A DNA stretch of 64,000 nt from JASLDZ01 sp964242625 (GTDB lineage Bacteria > Pseudomonadota > Alphaproteobacteria > Caulobacterales > Caulobacteraceae). The notes under the pieces were generated by a model, which did not search any database, had not been told where the DNA came from, and saw only the letters and a program-made list of their open reading frames with translations. Each line of letters begins with the position of its first letter. The first letter of the stretch is position 1. The position numbers were made by a program, and so were the translations under genes. Positions 63,085-64,000 of this stretch are shown piece after piece. The stretch covers positions 97,687-161,686 of the forward strand of contig CAXTAO010000004.1 in NCBI GenBank assembly GCA_964242625.1, in the 5' to 3' direction.

Positions 63085-64000
63085 TCAGTAGCTCTTCGGC
63101 AGGTGCAGCACGCGCTCGGCGATGTAGTTCAGGATCATCTCGCGGCTGACCGGCGCGATGCGCGCGATCATCGACTCGCGCATGTAGCGCTCCACGTCGT
63201 ACTCGCGGGCGTAGCCCATCCCGCCATGGGCCAGGACCGCCGCCTCGCAGGCGCGAAAGCCCGCCTCGCCGCCCAGGTACTTGGCGGCGTTCGCCTCGGC
63301 CCCGCACTCGAGCCCCGCGTCGTAGAGGGCGGCGGCCTTTTGCGCCATCAGGTCGGCGGCCTCCAGCTCGGCCCAGGTGCGCGCCAGCGGATGCTGCACG
63401 CCCTGGTTCATGCCGATGGGCCGACCGAACACCACGCGCTCGCGCGCGTACTGGGCGGCCTTGCGCAGCGCCGCGCGGCCAAGCCCGATCGCCTCCACCG
63501 CGAACAGCACGCGCTCGGGATTCAGCCCGGAGAGGAGATAGCGGAAGCCGCGGCCCTCCTCGCCGATCAGCGCGTCTGCGGGCGCGCGCAGGTCGTCGAT
63601 GAAGAGCGCGTTACACTCCACCGCGCGGCGGCCCATCTTGGGGATCGGCTTGGCGTCGACCTTGGCGCGGTCGAGGTCGACGTAGAACAGCGACAGCCCG
63701 TCCGTCGGCTTCTTCGCCGCCTCGCGCGGGGTGGTGCGCGCGATCAGGAGCATCTTGTCGGCGCGCTGAGCCCCCGTCGTCCAGATCTTGCGGCCGTTGA
63801 ACACCCAGCCGTTGTTCCCGTCGCGCTCGGCCCGGGTCTCCAGGCTCGCGGTGTCCAGCCCCGAGTTGGGTTCGGTCACCGCGAAGCACATCTTGGTCTC
63901 GCCGGAGATCAAAGGCGGCAGCCACGCCTCGCGCTGCGCCTCCGAGCCGAACTTCACGATCGGCATGGGGCCGAAGATGTTGAGGTGGATGGCGCTGGCG
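63085..64000 (-). CDS. acyl-CoA dehydrogenase family protein (partial, 5' end outside window)
   Basis: FAD-dependent dehydrogenase-like protein; at least the last 304 residues are present, and the frame continues past base 64000. FAVTEPNSGLDTASLETRA and GWVFNGRKIWTTGAQRADKM show the FAD/substrate domain; the end reads GGMGYAREYDVERYMRES. The usual region with the catalytic Glu (IYEGT) is replaced by IAPVSREMILNYIAERVLH, so the subgroup is not a classic medium-chain ACAD. Likely substrate unknown. Confidence 0.85.
   Translation of the reverse strand, partial: ASAIHLNIFGPMPIVKFGSEAQREAWLPPLISGETKMCFAVTEPNSGLDTASLETRAERDGNNGWVFNGRKIWTTGAQRADKMLLIARTTPREAAKKPTDGLSLFYVDLDRAKVDAKPIPKMGRRAVECNALFIDDLRAPADALIGEEGRGFRYLLSGLNPERVLFAVEAIGLGRAALRKAAQYARERVVFGRPIGMNQGVQHPLARTWAELEAADLMAQKAAALYDAGLECGAEANAAKYLGGEAGFRACEAAVLAHGGMGYAREYDVERYMRESMIARIAPVSREMILNYIAERVLHLPKSY

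Overview
The window is high-GC (roughly 70%), densely coded bacterial chromosome, about 64 kb, with no phage, plasmid or CRISPR features. Several traits point to an alphaproteobacterium, most likely Caulobacterales/Caulobacteraceae: the order rpsF-rpsR-rplI / dnaB-alr-mlaEF-radA-cvpA-purF; the order yceD-plsX-fabH-ihfA-merR beside a CBP3-type cytochrome bc1 chaperone; an NDUFS4-like complex I protein; a two-domain cold-shock protein; a PEPxxWA-CTERM protein; and a PopA-like degenerate GGDEF protein beside clpX and a cicA-like HAD gene. Species assignment is inference.

Layout. 1-3.0 kb: fatty-acid synthesis operon read leftward (fabD, fabG, acpP, fabF cut by the window edge). 3.1-4.9 kb: an exported peroxiredoxin, then 1.2 kb of non-coding DNA holding an inverted pair of a structured ~170-bp repeat and a hairpin-rich leader. 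4.9-14.3 kb: rightward ribosomal proteins S6/S18/L9, replicative helicase, alanine racemase, MlaE/MlaF lipid transporter parts, RadA, CvpA and PurF. 14.3-16.4 kb: a broken DUF559 endonuclease gene between inverted GC-rich repeats, then an Fe-S photolyase. 16.4-20.0 kb: a sulfur amino-acid operon (cysteine synthase, sulfurtransferase, cystathionine beta-lyase, SOUL heme protein). 20.0-21.4 kb: three tRNAs interleaved with an NDUFS4-like gene and a double cold-shock gene. 21.4-27.3 kb: leftward recJ, glpX, hom, an aspartate-family aminotransferase and a lipoprotein gene. 27.4-30.6 kb: PHB synthase and an exported MetX-like hydrolase. 30.6-32.6 kb: rplM-rpsI-argC. 32.8-36.3 kb: heme A synthase and assorted small or metabolic genes, and tRNA-Pro. 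36.4-40.5 kb: lipid/IHF cluster. 40.7-45.0 kb: bamE, a periplasmic unknown, thiL-nusB-nrdR-glyA. 45.1-50.6 kb: Ku, TusA, PopA-like, ClpX, CicA-like and a squalene/phytoene-synthase-fold protein. 50.7-54.7 kb: an Mth938 protein, SecF, SecD, YajC and YqgE. 54.8-57.8 kb: peroxiredoxin 5, PEP-CTERM protein, trigger factor, tRNA-Leu. 57.8-61.3 kb: NAD(P)H-hydrate repair enzyme, then glnB-glnA. 61.3-64 kb: a second inverted pair of the structured repeat, a Tat-type transglutaminase, and an acyl-CoA dehydrogenase cut by the edge.

Most genes are housekeeping and many are translationally coupled (ATGA, GTGA or TGATG overlaps). Three convergent gene pairs end in the same 4-bp CTAG overlap. The points most worth a second look are: (1) the popA-like/clpX/cicA-like neighbourhood, which places a c-di-GMP effector of the ClpXP adaptor pathway against the protease subunit gene; (2) the paired, strongly structured repeats at 3.7-4.2 kb and 61.4-61.9 kb, whose stems are conserved while their loops fall into two classes; (3) the decayed DUF559 cassette bounded by inverted repeats. 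No gene cluster resembling a new defence or biosynthetic system was found.
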